From positions 35,900 through 99,899 of the forward strand of contig JAHJWO010000032.1 in assembly GCA_018828145.1 (NCBI GenBank): a DNA stretch of 64,000 bases. The letters are read 5' to 3'. Both the position numbers and the translations under genes were made by a program. Shown here piece after piece: positions 9,710 to 17,621 of the stretch. This DNA comes from Alphaproteobacteria bacterium. GTDB taxonomy: Bacteria; Pseudomonadota; Alphaproteobacteria; Rhizobiales; Devosiaceae. Numbering within the stretch: position 1 is the stretch's first letter; the number at the start of each line of letters is the position of its first letter. The notes under the pieces were generated by a model. The model was not told the origin of the DNA and searched no databases. It saw only the letters and a program-made list of their open reading frames with translations.

Positions 9710-11359
9710 TTGTCGCCCGCCCCGTTGCCCGTTCTCGACCCCGCGTTTTTCGACGCATCCCAGACTGCCCGTGCCTGGCCGTTTGAGGAGGCCCGCAAAC
9801 TGGTCGCGCGCATCGAGAAATCGGGCAAGGGCGAGGCCCTGTTCGAGACCGGCTACGGCCCATCTGGCCTGCCTCACATCGGCACGTTTGGCGAAGTGGC
9901 CCGCACCACCATGGTGCGCACTGCCTTCCGCCTGCTGACGCGCGACCAGATACCCACCCGGCTGATCTGCTTCTCCGACGATCTCGACGGCATGCGCAAA
10001 ATTCCCGACAACGTGCCCTCCAAGGAGGCCATGGAGCCGCATCTGCAGAAGCCGCTGACCTCGGTGCCCGACCCGTGGACCAATGAATTCAACAGTTTCG
10101 GCGACCACAACAACGCCATGCTGCGCCGCTTCCTCGATACGTTCGGTTTCGACTACGAATTCGCCAGCGCCACCGAATACTATCGCTCCGGCAAGTTCGA
10201 CGCCGTCCTGCGCCGTGCTGCCGAGCGCTATGACGACATCATGAAGGTCATGCTGCCGACGCTGGGCGCCGAGCGTCAGGCAACCTATTCGCCCTTCCTG
10301 CCGATCTCTCCGATTTCCGGCCGCGTCCTCTACGTGCCGATGAAGGAAGTCGATGCCGTCAACGGCATGGTCACCTTCGAGGACGAGGATGGTCGCGACA
10401 CCACCGTGCCGGTGACCGGTGGGCACGTGAAGATGCAGTGGAAGCCAGATTTTGGCATGCGCTGGGCGGCACTGGGCGTCGATTTCGAAATGTTCGGCAA
10501 GGACCATCAGACCAATGCGCCGATCTATGACCGCATCTGCGAAATTCTCGGCGGCAAGGCGCCCGAGCACTATGTCTATGAGCTGTTCCTCGACTCCGAG
10601 GGCCAGAAGATCTCCAAGTCCAAGGGCAATGGCCTGACCATCGATGAGTGGCTGACCTATGCGCCCACGGAAAGCCTTGGCCTGTACATGTTCCAGAAGC
10701 CGCGCGTCGCCAAGCGCCTGCACTTCGATGTCATTCCACGTGCCGTGGATGAATATGCCGCCCATGTCGCCGCCTATGAGAGGCAGGACGTCGCCGGGCG
10801 CCTCGAAAACCCGGCCTTCCATGTCCACTATGGCAATGTGCCCAAGGTCGATATGCCGGTCACGTTCGCACTGCTGCTGAATCTGGCCACGGCATCCAAC
10901 CCCGAGACCCCCGAAGTCATGTGGGGCTATATCTCTGCCTATGCGCCTGGCGTATCGGCCAAGACTCATCCGCACTTGGACGCCCTGGTCGGCTATGCCA
11001 TGCGCTACTTCCGCGATTTCGTGAAGAAGAGCTATCGGGCTCCCGACGATGTCGAACGCGCCGCACTCGAGGCCCTGTCGGCGTCCTTCGCCAATCTTCC
11101 GGCAGACGCGGACAACGAAACCATTCAGAACGCGGCGCTCGACGTGGCACGCAATATCGAGCGCTACCAGGATCTCACGAAAAAAAGCCCCACGGGTGGC
11201 CCGGGTGTTTCTGGTGAGTTCTTCCAGATGCTCTATCAGGTTTTGATCGGTCAGGAGCGCGGCCCTCGCTTTGGCTCCTTTGCCGCGCTCTACGGCATCG
11301 ACAACACTCGCCAGCTCATCGCCGATGCCTTGGCGGGCAAGATGCTGGCTCAGGCCTAG
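9710..11359 (+). CDS. lysK: lysyl-tRNA synthetase, class I
   Basis: Charges tRNA-Lys. 549 residues of the archaeal-type class I enzyme (LysK) found in alphaproteobacteria in place of class II LysRS. HIGH-type motif H56-I-G-T ([12 protein letters not shown]) and KMSKS-type loop K300-I-S-K-S ([12 protein letters not shown]). The start is TTG 9710, supported by AAAGG at 9698-9702 seven bases upstream. An A7 run at 11180-11186 lies in the coding region, but the frame continues intact. Convergent with the GNAT gene, sharing CTAG at the stops. Confidence 0.95.
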   Translation: MSPAPLPVLDPAFFDASQTARAWPFEEARKLVARIEKSGKGEALFETGYGPSGLPHIGTFGEVARTTMVRTAFRLLTRDQIPTRLICFSDDLDGMRKIPDNVPSKEAMEPHLQKPLTSVPDPWTNEFNSFGDHNNAMLRRFLDTFGFDYEFASATEYYRSGKFDAVLRRAAERYDDIMKVMLPTLGAERQATYSPFLPISPISGRVLYVPMKEVDAVNGMVTFEDEDGRDTTVPVTGGHVKMQWKPDFGMRWAALGVDFEMFGKDHQTNAPIYDRICEILGGKAPEHYVYELFLDSEGQKISKSKGNGLTIDEWLTYAPTESLGLYMFQKPRVAKRLHFDVIPRAVDEYAAHVAAYERQDVAGRLENPAFHVHYGNVPKVDMPVTFALLLNLATASNPETPEVMWGYISAYAPGVSAKTHPHLDALVGYAMRYFRDFVKKSYRAPDDVERAALEALSASFANLPADADNETIQNAALDVARNIERYQDLTKKSPTGGPGVSGEFFQMLYQVLIGQERGPRFGSFAALYGIDNTRQLIADALAGKMLAQA

Positions 11360-11811
11360 CCGCCGAGCAGCTTGCGGAAATAGACCACGCGCTGGGTTTC
11401 GCTGAAGCCGAGCGCGTTATGCAGGTGCTGGCTGGCGACGTTGGCAATGTCCGTATCGGACGCCAACTCGCTGCAGCCTGCCAGTTTCGCCCAGTCCTCC
11501 ACGGCTTGGACCAGTTGCCGAGCCACGCCGATCCGGCGAAATGCCGGCTCGACATAGATGCCTTCCAGAAATGCCACCGGGGAGCTCTCGGTGCCGTTGA
11601 CATAGTCGTGCCGCAGGCTTGCCTCGGCAAAGCCGACGGCTTCGCCTGTTTCGTCGCGGGCGATCAGGTTCACAGTGTCACCGGGATCGGCCAGCAGGCG
11701 AGCAATGTCGTCCGCGTGTGTGCCGGTATCTCCGCCAGAGGGCCACAGTGCCTGGCGCAGAATTGCCCATGTCTCGGCGTCGGCGAGAGTGGCGCGGGCG
11801 ATGAGGGTCAC
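11356..11811 (-). CDS. GNAT-family N-acetyltransferase, AAC(6')-like
   Basis: 151 residues from GTG 11811-11809, whose GTGA overlaps the stop of the upstream repressor gene; an ATG at 11841 would overlap that gene by 34 bases and adds nothing conserved. Acetyl-CoA-binding motif in [21 protein letters not shown], preceded by [14 protein letters not shown] and followed by the C-terminal [18 protein letters not shown]. The opening [22 protein letters not shown] resembles aminoglycoside 6'-N-acetyltransferases. Substrate not provable from sequence; many chromosomal relatives are not resistance enzymes. Confidence 0.83.
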   Translation of the reverse strand: MTLIARATLADAETWAILRQALWPSGGDTGTHADDIARLLADPGDTVNLIARDETGEAVGFAEASLRHDYVNGTESSPVAFLEGIYVEPAFRRIGVARQLVQAVEDWAKLAGCSELASDTDIANVASQHLHNALGFSETQRVVYFRKLLGG

Positions 11812-12449
11812 TGGCTGGCCCAGATGATCCGCGCGATCCACTCGATATCCGCCAGATCGAAGATGCGCGGCGCATAGGCCGGGTTGAGCGAATGCAGTTC
11901 GATCTGCTTGCCCGTCTGGCGGAACAGGATCTTGGCCATGACCTCGCCCTCGCGTGACTTCACCACCACGCGGTCACCGCGGCGTACCTGCTCGGTGGGC
12001 GAGACGACGATGCGATCGCCCTCGCGATAGAGCGGTTCCATGGAATCGCCCTGCACCTCGAGGGCATAGATGCCCCCCTCGCCGGGCGAGGGCAGGTCGA
12101 TCTCGTCCCAGCCCTGTCCCGCCGGAAACCCCGCGCTGTCGAAGAATCCACCCGTACCCGCCTGGGCGAGACCAAGCAGCGGCACGGTGCGGTTGGGCAG
12201 GTTGTCATTGAGCTGCAGGAAGGCGCCGCTGCCGGTTAGGAAGGAATCAAAGCTCTCCCCGGTTGCCTCCAGTATCTTGGAGATGCTTTCGGTCGAGGGC
12301 CAGCGCTCGCGGCCATCCTTGCTGATGCGCTTGGACACGTTGAATGCGGTCGCGTCGAGGCCAGCAAGCTTGGCCAGTGCGGAAACCGAGTGGCCATGGC
12401 GACGCGCGAGAGCGTCGATCCCGTCCCAGATGGCTCTGTGTGACAGCAT
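11808..12449 (-). CDS. XRE/S24-family LexA-like transcriptional regulator
   Basis: 213 residues. N-terminal helix-turn-helix (about 5-65; VSALAKLAGLDATAFNVSKR) and a C-terminal S24 peptidase-like domain (about 90-213) with the Ser in VQGDSMEPLYREGDRIVV and the Lys in RGDRVVVKSREGEVMAKIL, the Ser/Lys dyad of LexA and phage CI repressors. It could therefore self-cleave under RecA stimulation, as phage-type repressors do. Coupled to the downstream GNAT gene. Palindromes at 12478-12507 upstream may be its operators. Confidence 0.86.
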   Translation of the reverse strand: MLSHRAIWDGIDALARRHGHSVSALAKLAGLDATAFNVSKRISKDGRERWPSTESISKILEATGESFDSFLTGSGAFLQLNDNLPNRTVPLLGLAQAGTGGFFDSAGFPAGQGWDEIDLPSPGEGGIYALEVQGDSMEPLYREGDRIVVSPTEQVRRGDRVVVKSREGEVMAKILFRQTGKQIELHSLNPAYAPRIFDLADIEWIARIIWASQ

Positions 12450-12477
12450 GGCAGCAGTCCTGATGCAGGAAATATAT

Positions 12478-12507
12478 CTTATTGCCGGAATTAAGTCCTA
12501 GTACTAG
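12478..12507. promoter_or_regulatory. paired palindromes upstream of the S24 regulator (candidate operator)
   Basis: An imperfect dyad CTTATTGCCGGAATTAAG (12478-12495, 14 of 18 symmetric) is followed by a perfect 10-base palindrome CTAGTACTAG (12498-12507). They lie 29-58 bases upstream of the S24 regulator start and about 65 bases from the EcfG-type promoter on the other side. Autoregulation is inference. Confidence 0.35.
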
Positions 12508-12570
12508 CGCCGCTCTTCCGCCTTGTAAAGAGCCGCCATCCCCGGCCTGGGCACCCGATTTCTGCTCGTC

Positions 12571-12595
12571 GGAACCATGGCGAAACCTTGGCGTT
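12571..12595 (+). promoter_or_regulatory. EcfG-type (general stress) promoter
   Basis: GGAAC at 12571-12575, a 16-base spacer, then CGTT at 12592-12595: an exact match to the alphaproteobacterial EcfG consensus. The predicted transcript starts about 30 bases before ATG 12633 and includes AGGAG at 12621-12625. Confidence 0.7.
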
Positions 12596-12632
12596 AGGAA
12601 TCATTGTCCCCCGAAACGTCAGGAGCCCCCGT

Positions 12633-15134
12633 ATGCCCAACTCGCACCGTGGATTTGGCTATTGGGCCACCATTGCCGTGGCGATTGTCATGGCAATCTT
12701 TGGTCTGCCGATCCTGGGAGGTGGGCTGTGGCTGATTTCCCTTGGCGGCTCCTGGTATTATGCCTTTGCCGGGATTGGTCTCCTGGTTTCGGCCTATTTC
12801 CTGTTTCGCCACTCCATTACCGGCGTGTGGGTTTACCTGGCCACCTTAATCGGCACCCTGATATGGGCGCTGTGGGAATCCGGGCTCAATGCTTGGGCAC
12901 AGGTGCCGCGCCTTGTCGCGCCGACGATCATTCTGTTGCTCGTGCTTGCCACAATTCCCGCTTTGCGCGGGCGTTTCGGCGTCTCTCGCGGTGCTTTCGC
13001 GGCTGCCGCGGTCGGTGTTCTGGCCGTCGGCGCTTCGGTCATGGTGCTGACCTCGGTGCGTGACCAGACGATCTTTGCGCAGGAAGTTGCGCCTCCTGCA
13101 GCAGATGTTGCGCCTCCTGCGGCAGTCGAGTCACCTGCGCCGGTCGTGCCCGCAGAGGATACGGCCACGCCGGTCACCCCCACACCAGCGCCGGTCAACT
13201 ATGTTACGCTCGAAACCGGCGCTGACTGGCCCGCCTATGGTGGCGACCATGCCGCCACGCGCTATTCGCCGCTCAACGAAATCACGCCTGAGAATGTCGG
13301 GCAGCTCGAGCAGATATGGGAATTCCGTACCGGAGACCTGCCGGAAAACGACGAGCCCTTCGGCAACCAGAACACCCCCGTCAAGGTCGGTGACCGCCTC
13401 TATCTGTGCTCGGCGCTCAACAAGATCAGCGCGCTTGATGCTGCGACAGGCGCAGAATTCTGGACCTATGATCCGCAGACACCCGTCGATGCGATTGGCT
13501 ATAACGCCTCCTGCCGCGGCCTGGTCTATTTCGAAGACACGACGGCTGCGGCAACCGACCTTTGCGCCAGCCGGGTGGTCAACCTGACCCACGACGCCCG
13601 CATGATCGCACTCGATACCGAAACCGGCCAGCCTTGTGCTAATTTCGGCAATGCCGGCATCGTCAACCTGCTCGAGGGCATCGGCGATACCGCACCGGGC
13701 TTTTATGCCCCGACATCGCCACCTACCCTGGTGCGCGACGTGCTCGTCGTGGGCAGCCAGGTCAGCGACGGCCAGACCCGCGAGGCGCCCTCGGGTGTCA
13801 TCCGCGGCTTTAACGTCGTCACCGGTGAGCTTGAATGGGCCTGGGACATGGGCCGCCCGGGTGAAACCGGCCTACCGCCGGAAGGCGAGATCTATACACC
13901 CGGCACGCCCAACGTCTGGACCATTGCTTCTGGCGATGATGGACTCGGCATGGTCTACCTGCCCATGGGCAACTCGGCCGTGGACTATTGGGGCGGCGAC
14001 CGCTCCGAGGCAGAGAATACCTATTCGACAGCCATTGTCGCGCTTGATGTCGAGACGGGCGAGGTCGCCTGGCACTATCAGACCGTGCACTACGATATCT
14101 GGGACTATGATCTGGGCGGGCAGGGGACCCTGGTGGATTTCCCGACAGCAGACGGTCCCGTGCCGGCCATTATCATGCCGTCCAAGCAGGCTCAGTTCTA
14201 CATCCTCAACCGCGAGACCGGCGAGCCGCTGGTCAATATCGAGGAACGTCCTGCGCCCCAGGGCGGCGTCGAGCCGGAGCGCCTGTCGCCCACCCAGCCT
14301 TACGTCACCGACTTCCCCAACCTGCTCAAGCCAGACCTGACCGAGGCGGATATGTGGGGCGCGACGCCGCTCGATCAGTTGTGGTGCCGCATTCAGTTCC
14401 GCCAGGCGAGCTATGACGGCGTCTACACGCCGCCCACCGTCGACCAGCCCTGGATCCAGTTCCCCGGCTACAACGGTGGGACCGATTGGGGCGGCGTGGC
14501 GATCGATCCCGAAAAGGGCATCATGATCGCCAACTACAACAACATGCCCAACTACAACCAGCTCGTGCCGCGCGAGGAAGTGGACGAGCTCGGCATCCTG
14601 CCTATCACCGATCCGAACTACGATCCGGATGCCGGTGGCGGCTCGCATGGCAGCATCAGTCCGCAGGCCCTCTCGCCCTATGGCATCCGTGTGAATGCCG
14701 GCTGGCGCGTGCCCTTTACCGGCCTGCTCTGCAAGCAGCCGCCCTATGGCGGGATTGCCGCCATCGATCTCAACACCCGTGAAGTGCTGTGGGATCGTCC
14801 CTTCGGGTCCGCCCGCAAGAATGGACCTTTCGGCATTCCTTCCATGCTGCCAGTCGATATCGGCACGCCCAATAATGGTGGTGGCGTAATCACCGCCTCG
14901 GGCCTGTTCTTCATCGGTGCCGCCACCGACGACATCTTCCGCGCCATCGACATCGAGACGGGCGAGGAAGTCTGGCAGGTGACTCTCCCGGCCGGTGGCC
15001 AGGCCACGCCCATGACCTATGAAGCCGAGGGTCGGCAGATCGTCGTCATCAATGCTGGTGGGCATGACTTCATGGAGACCCCTATCGGCGATTACTTCAT
15101 CGCCTATGCCTTGCCCGCAGGCGACACGCCTTAG
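12633..15134 (+). CDS. membrane-bound PQQ-dependent dehydrogenase (glucose/quinate type)
   Basis: Periplasmic oxidation of a sugar or polyol with PQQ, passing electrons to ubiquinone. 833 residues: five membrane helices in about residues 8-145, a Pro/Ala-rich linker (about 155-185), then an eight-bladed PQQ propeller beginning at DWPAYGGDHAATRYSPL, with QTVHYDIWDYDLGGQGTLVD around the site that holds the active Asp in Gcd. Start ATG 12633 has AGGAG seven bases upstream; an upstream in-frame TTG 12588 lies in the promoter -10. Substrate unknown. No pqq biosynthesis genes are in the window. Likely expressed in the general stress response. Confidence 0.88.
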   Translation: MPNSHRGFGYWATIAVAIVMAIFGLPILGGGLWLISLGGSWYYAFAGIGLLVSAYFLFRHSITGVWVYLATLIGTLIWALWESGLNAWAQVPRLVAPTIILLLVLATIPALRGRFGVSRGAFAAAAVGVLAVGASVMVLTSVRDQTIFAQEVAPPAADVAPPAAVESPAPVVPAEDTATPVTPTPAPVNYVTLETGADWPAYGGDHAATRYSPLNEITPENVGQLEQIWEFRTGDLPENDEPFGNQNTPVKVGDRLYLCSALNKISALDAATGAEFWTYDPQTPVDAIGYNASCRGLVYFEDTTAAATDLCASRVVNLTHDARMIALDTETGQPCANFGNAGIVNLLEGIGDTAPGFYAPTSPPTLVRDVLVVGSQVSDGQTREAPSGVIRGFNVVTGELEWAWDMGRPGETGLPPEGEIYTPGTPNVWTIASGDDGLGMVYLPMGNSAVDYWGGDRSEAENTYSTAIVALDVETGEVAWHYQTVHYDIWDYDLGGQGTLVDFPTADGPVPAIIMPSKQAQFYILNRETGEPLVNIEERPAPQGGVEPERLSPTQPYVTDFPNLLKPDLTEADMWGATPLDQLWCRIQFRQASYDGVYTPPTVDQPWIQFPGYNGGTDWGGVAIDPEKGIMIANYNNMPNYNQLVPREEVDELGILPITDPNYDPDAGGGSHGSISPQALSPYGIRVNAGWRVPFTGLLCKQPPYGGIAAIDLNTREVLWDRPFGSARKNGPFGIPSMLPVDIGTPNNGGGVITASGLFFIGAATDDIFRAIDIETGEEVWQVTLPAGGQATPMTYEAEGRQIVVINAGGHDFMETPIGDYFIAYALPAGDTP

Positions 15135-15158
15135 TCCGGTTCCAGCGTCAGGACCCAA

Positions 15159-15914
15159 ATGCCAGCGTCACTGCCTATCATGAGCTATTGCGGCCCGCCG
15201 CCGCTCCCGGATGATCTCTGGGGGCGGTGGAATCTTGATCCATTGCTCATCGTCGCCATGGCGGTCGGCATAGGCCTATTTCTCCTTGCCCAGCCACGAT
15301 CGGCGCGCGATCGCGCCAGCTTCCTTGCCGGGATGGCGGTATTGGCGGTCATCTTCATCAGCCCGCTCTGCGCGCTGACAGTTGCGCTGTTCTCCGCCCG
15401 GGTGGTGCATCATGTCCTGCTGGTGGCGGTCGCGGCGCCCTTGCTGGCCTGGTCGATGCTGGGCCGCATGACTGCAGCCAATGCGGCAGTACTGAGCCGC
15501 CTGCTGACGCCCCTACTGCTGTTGCATACCGTCGTCTTCTGGCTCTGGCACGCGCCGGATGCCTACGCCCTGGCTCTGACCAGCACCCCAATCTATTGGG
15601 TTATGCAGGCCAGCCTGCTGCTGAGCGCCACGCTGTTCTGGGGTTCCGTCCTGCTCGCGTCTCCGGCACGTGCCATCGCCGCTCTCGTCGCGGTCACGGT
15701 GCAGATGGGCCTGCTCGGTGCGCTGCTGGTGTTTTCGGGTCAGCCGCTCTACTGGCCCCATTTTACCACCACACTACCCTTTGGCCTCGACGCCCATACC
15801 GATCAGCAATTGGCCGGGCTTATCATGTGGGTACCGGCAAGCCTGCCCTACCTGCTTGTGGCGGTCCTGCGCCTCTCGGCCTGGCTGCGGCAGAGCGAGG
15901 CGCGCCGGGCGTGA
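15159..15914 (+). CDS. CtaG-like cytochrome c oxidase assembly protein (caa3_CtaG family)
   Basis: 251-residue polytopic membrane protein with about seven helices. Motifs of the caa3_CtaG family: ISPLCALTVALFSARVVHHVLL near the second helix and TVVFWLWHAPDAYALAL. Members help assemble copper-containing oxidases. It begins 24 bases after the PQQ dehydrogenase and overlaps the next gene by GTGA. ATG 15180 (MSYCGPPPLP) is an equally possible start. It fits the oxidase genes 1.7 kb downstream. Confidence 0.82.
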   Translation: MPASLPIMSYCGPPPLPDDLWGRWNLDPLLIVAMAVGIGLFLLAQPRSARDRASFLAGMAVLAVIFISPLCALTVALFSARVVHHVLLVAVAAPLLAWSMLGRMTAANAAVLSRLLTPLLLLHTVVFWLWHAPDAYALALTSTPIYWVMQASLLLSATLFWGSVLLASPARAIAALVAVTVQMGLLGALLVFSGQPLYWPHFTTTLPFGLDAHTDQQLAGLIMWVPASLPYLLVAVLRLSAWLRQSEARRA

Positions 15915-16408
15915 GCGTTATCCTCCTCAAATTCCTTCACATTATCGCCATAGCGGCCTGGTCCGGGGGACTCTTGTGCCTGCCGTTTCTCTATCTGCAG
16001 CGGCGCCGGCTGGGCGGCAACGCGCTCCATCGCCTGCATAATTTCACCCGCTTCTTCTATGTCAGCCTGGTTTCGCCGGCAGCTTTCTTGGCAATTGCTT
16101 CAGGCATGCTGCTGATTTTCTTGCAGGCAACCTTCGAACCCTGGTTTTCCGTCAAGCTCGCCCTGGTCGCCGCCATGGTCATCATCCATGTCATGAGTGG
16201 CCTGGTTATCCTGCGGCTGTTCGAGCCGGGGCAGGCCTATCCCTGGTGGCGCTTCGTTGCGGTGACGGGGCTGACCACGGGTGTCATCGCCGCCATCCTG
16301 GTGATGGTGCTCGGCAAGCCCGAATGGCACGCCGCCACCTGGATCGCGGCGTTCTTCGCTCCCGGCGCCCTTGGCGAAATGCTGGGCTTCAGTGCTTGGT
16401 CGAGATGA
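15911..16408 (+). CDS. CopD/HemJ-like membrane protein
   Basis: 165-residue protein with four predicted membrane helices, from GTG 15911 overlapping the ctaG-like stop. LKFLHIIAIAAWSGGLLCLPFLYLQRR resembles the N-terminal helix of CopD and HemJ proteins, which carry a conserved His and Trp there. Possible roles are copper handling for the oxidase or protoporphyrinogen oxidation; the sequence does not decide. Its 3' end overlaps the convergent DUF2231 gene by 20 bases. Confidence 0.75.
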   Translation: MSVILLKFLHIIAIAAWSGGLLCLPFLYLQRRRLGGNALHRLHNFTRFFYVSLVSPAAFLAIASGMLLIFLQATFEPWFSVKLALVAAMVIIHVMSGLVILRLFEPGQAYPWWRFVAVTGLTTGVIAAILVMVLGKPEWHAATWIAAFFAPGALGEMLGFSAWSR

Positions 16409-16931
16409 TGAGGCCCACCCCGTGATCGAAGACCAGCTTGCCACCATGCCAACCCGCCAGCGCCGTCAGTACGGCCGCGAGCAGCGAGAGCAGCAATCCA
16501 TGCGGCAGCACGGCTTCGGGATAATTGAGCCGCAGGCCCCAGTTGGCGCCGGCGACAGCCAGGAGGGTCATGGCGGCGATGGCGTGGTTCCAGCTCGCCA
16601 CGCGCACCCTTATGCCCGGCACGGCAAGCAGCTCGGCGGTACCGGCTATCGAGGCGAGCACGCCAAAGGCAAAGGCGAAGCCCGTCGACCACAGTCCGAC
16701 CCGCAACCAGAACGGATCGCCGGTCAGCCAGTATATGCCGTCGATGCCCAGCGTGCAGATCACCAGCGCGATGGGGAAATGCACCAGCATGGCGTGAATG
16801 GGGTGACCCGCAACTGCGATGGCCGAGCCGATATCCTGGTCCGCAACGGCGCGGATGCCGGGATTGGGATGGTCGCTGGTGGCTTCGGGCGGGGTCTCTT
16901 CCGCCGCGATTTCGGTTTCTTCGGTGTCCAT
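16389..16931 (-). CDS. DUF2231 membrane protein
   Basis: 180 residues. An acidic cytoplasmic N-terminus (MDTEETEIAAEE, residues 1-12) precedes the DUF2231 core at about residue 42 (GHPIHAMLVHFPIAL), with four membrane helices. In this family the two His of GHPxHxMLVHFP are strongly conserved and heme binding has been suggested. It lies antisense inside the oxidase cluster: 3' overlap of 20 bases with the CopD-like gene, 5' overlap with the likely coxB start. Function unknown. Confidence 0.75.
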   Translation of the reverse strand: MDTEETEIAAEETPPEATSDHPNPGIRAVADQDIGSAIAVAGHPIHAMLVHFPIALVICTLGIDGIYWLTGDPFWLRVGLWSTGFAFAFGVLASIAGTAELLAVPGIRVRVASWNHAIAAMTLLAVAGANWGLRLNYPEAVLPHGLLLSLLAAVLTALAGWHGGKLVFDHGVGLIISTKH

Positions 16932-17621
16932 CTTGGCCAAGTCTGCCCCCGTATCCTGCGTTTTGCTGCTGCAGCAACGCCGCTGGCGCTCGCAGGTTGC
17001 GCAAGTCCCTTGTCGACGCTCGATCCAGCCGGCCCCGCCGCTGCCGATATTGCCACCCTTTGGTGGGTGATGTTCTGGGGCGCGCTGGTCCTCTTCGCCC
17101 TGGTCATGGCCCTGCTGGTCCTGAGCTTTCTGCGCCCGGCCATGATTGCCTCGATCAGGCCCATTCACTGGATCATCGGCGGTGGTCTCATCATGCCGGT
17201 GCCGATCCTGATCGCCTTGCTGATGGCGGCGCTGCTGCTGGGCGAGCAATTGCTGCCCAAGCCGGGCGGCGTGCAGCCGATGCGTGTCGAGGCCCATGCC
17301 AGCCGCTGGCAATGGCAGTTCAGTTACCCCGAAACCCCGGGCGCCGCGACAACCGAAATCCTGCACCTGCCCGCCGGCGAGCCCGTCGACATCGTCGTAA
17401 CCGCCGCCGACGTCATCCACGCCTTCTGGGTGCCACGCCTTGGCGGCAAGATCGACGCCATTCCCGGCCACACCAATGTCATCCGCCTGCAGGCCGATGA
17501 GCCCGGCGTCTACCGGGGCATCTGCGCCGAATATTGCGGAGAGGGGCACGAAACCATGGGCTTTGTGGTCGAGGCCCATAGCCCCGCCGATTACGCCACC
17601 GCCATCGGAGGCGCACAGTGA
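16869..17621 (+). CDS. coxB: cytochrome c oxidase subunit II
   Basis: Carries the CuA centre that accepts electrons from cytochrome c. From ATG 16869 it has 250 residues: signal region ending in a lipobox LALAGC (C44), two membrane helices (about 58-125), and a periplasmic cupredoxin domain with CuA ligands H184 (VIHAFWVP), C219 and C223 (GICAEYCG), E221, H227 and M230. The start is uncertain: ATG 16869 forces a 63-base head-to-head overlap with the DUF2231 gene, and no other in-frame ATG or GTG lies between it and the signal sequence. Its stop overlaps the next gene (GTGA). Confidence 0.87.
   Translation: MVAGGFGRGLFRRDFGFFGVHLGQVCPRILRFAAAATPLALAGCASPLSTLDPAGPAAADIATLWWVMFWGALVLFALVMALLVLSFLRPAMIASIRPIHWIIGGGLIMPVPILIALLMAALLLGEQLLPKPGGVQPMRVEAHASRWQWQFSYPETPGAATTEILHLPAGEPVDIVVTAADVIHAFWVPRLGGKIDAIPGHTNVIRLQADEPGVYRGICAEYCGEGHETMGFVVEAHSPADYATAIGGAQ

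Noticed and set aside
11180..11186. A7 run in lysK
   Set aside because: The lysK frame is intact on both sides, so there is no evidence for slippage or a frameshift.
16869..16998. Twin-arginine-like RRDFGFF in the coxB leader
   Set aside because: The sequence after it is not a hydrophobic Tat core, and the lipobox at C44 explains export better.
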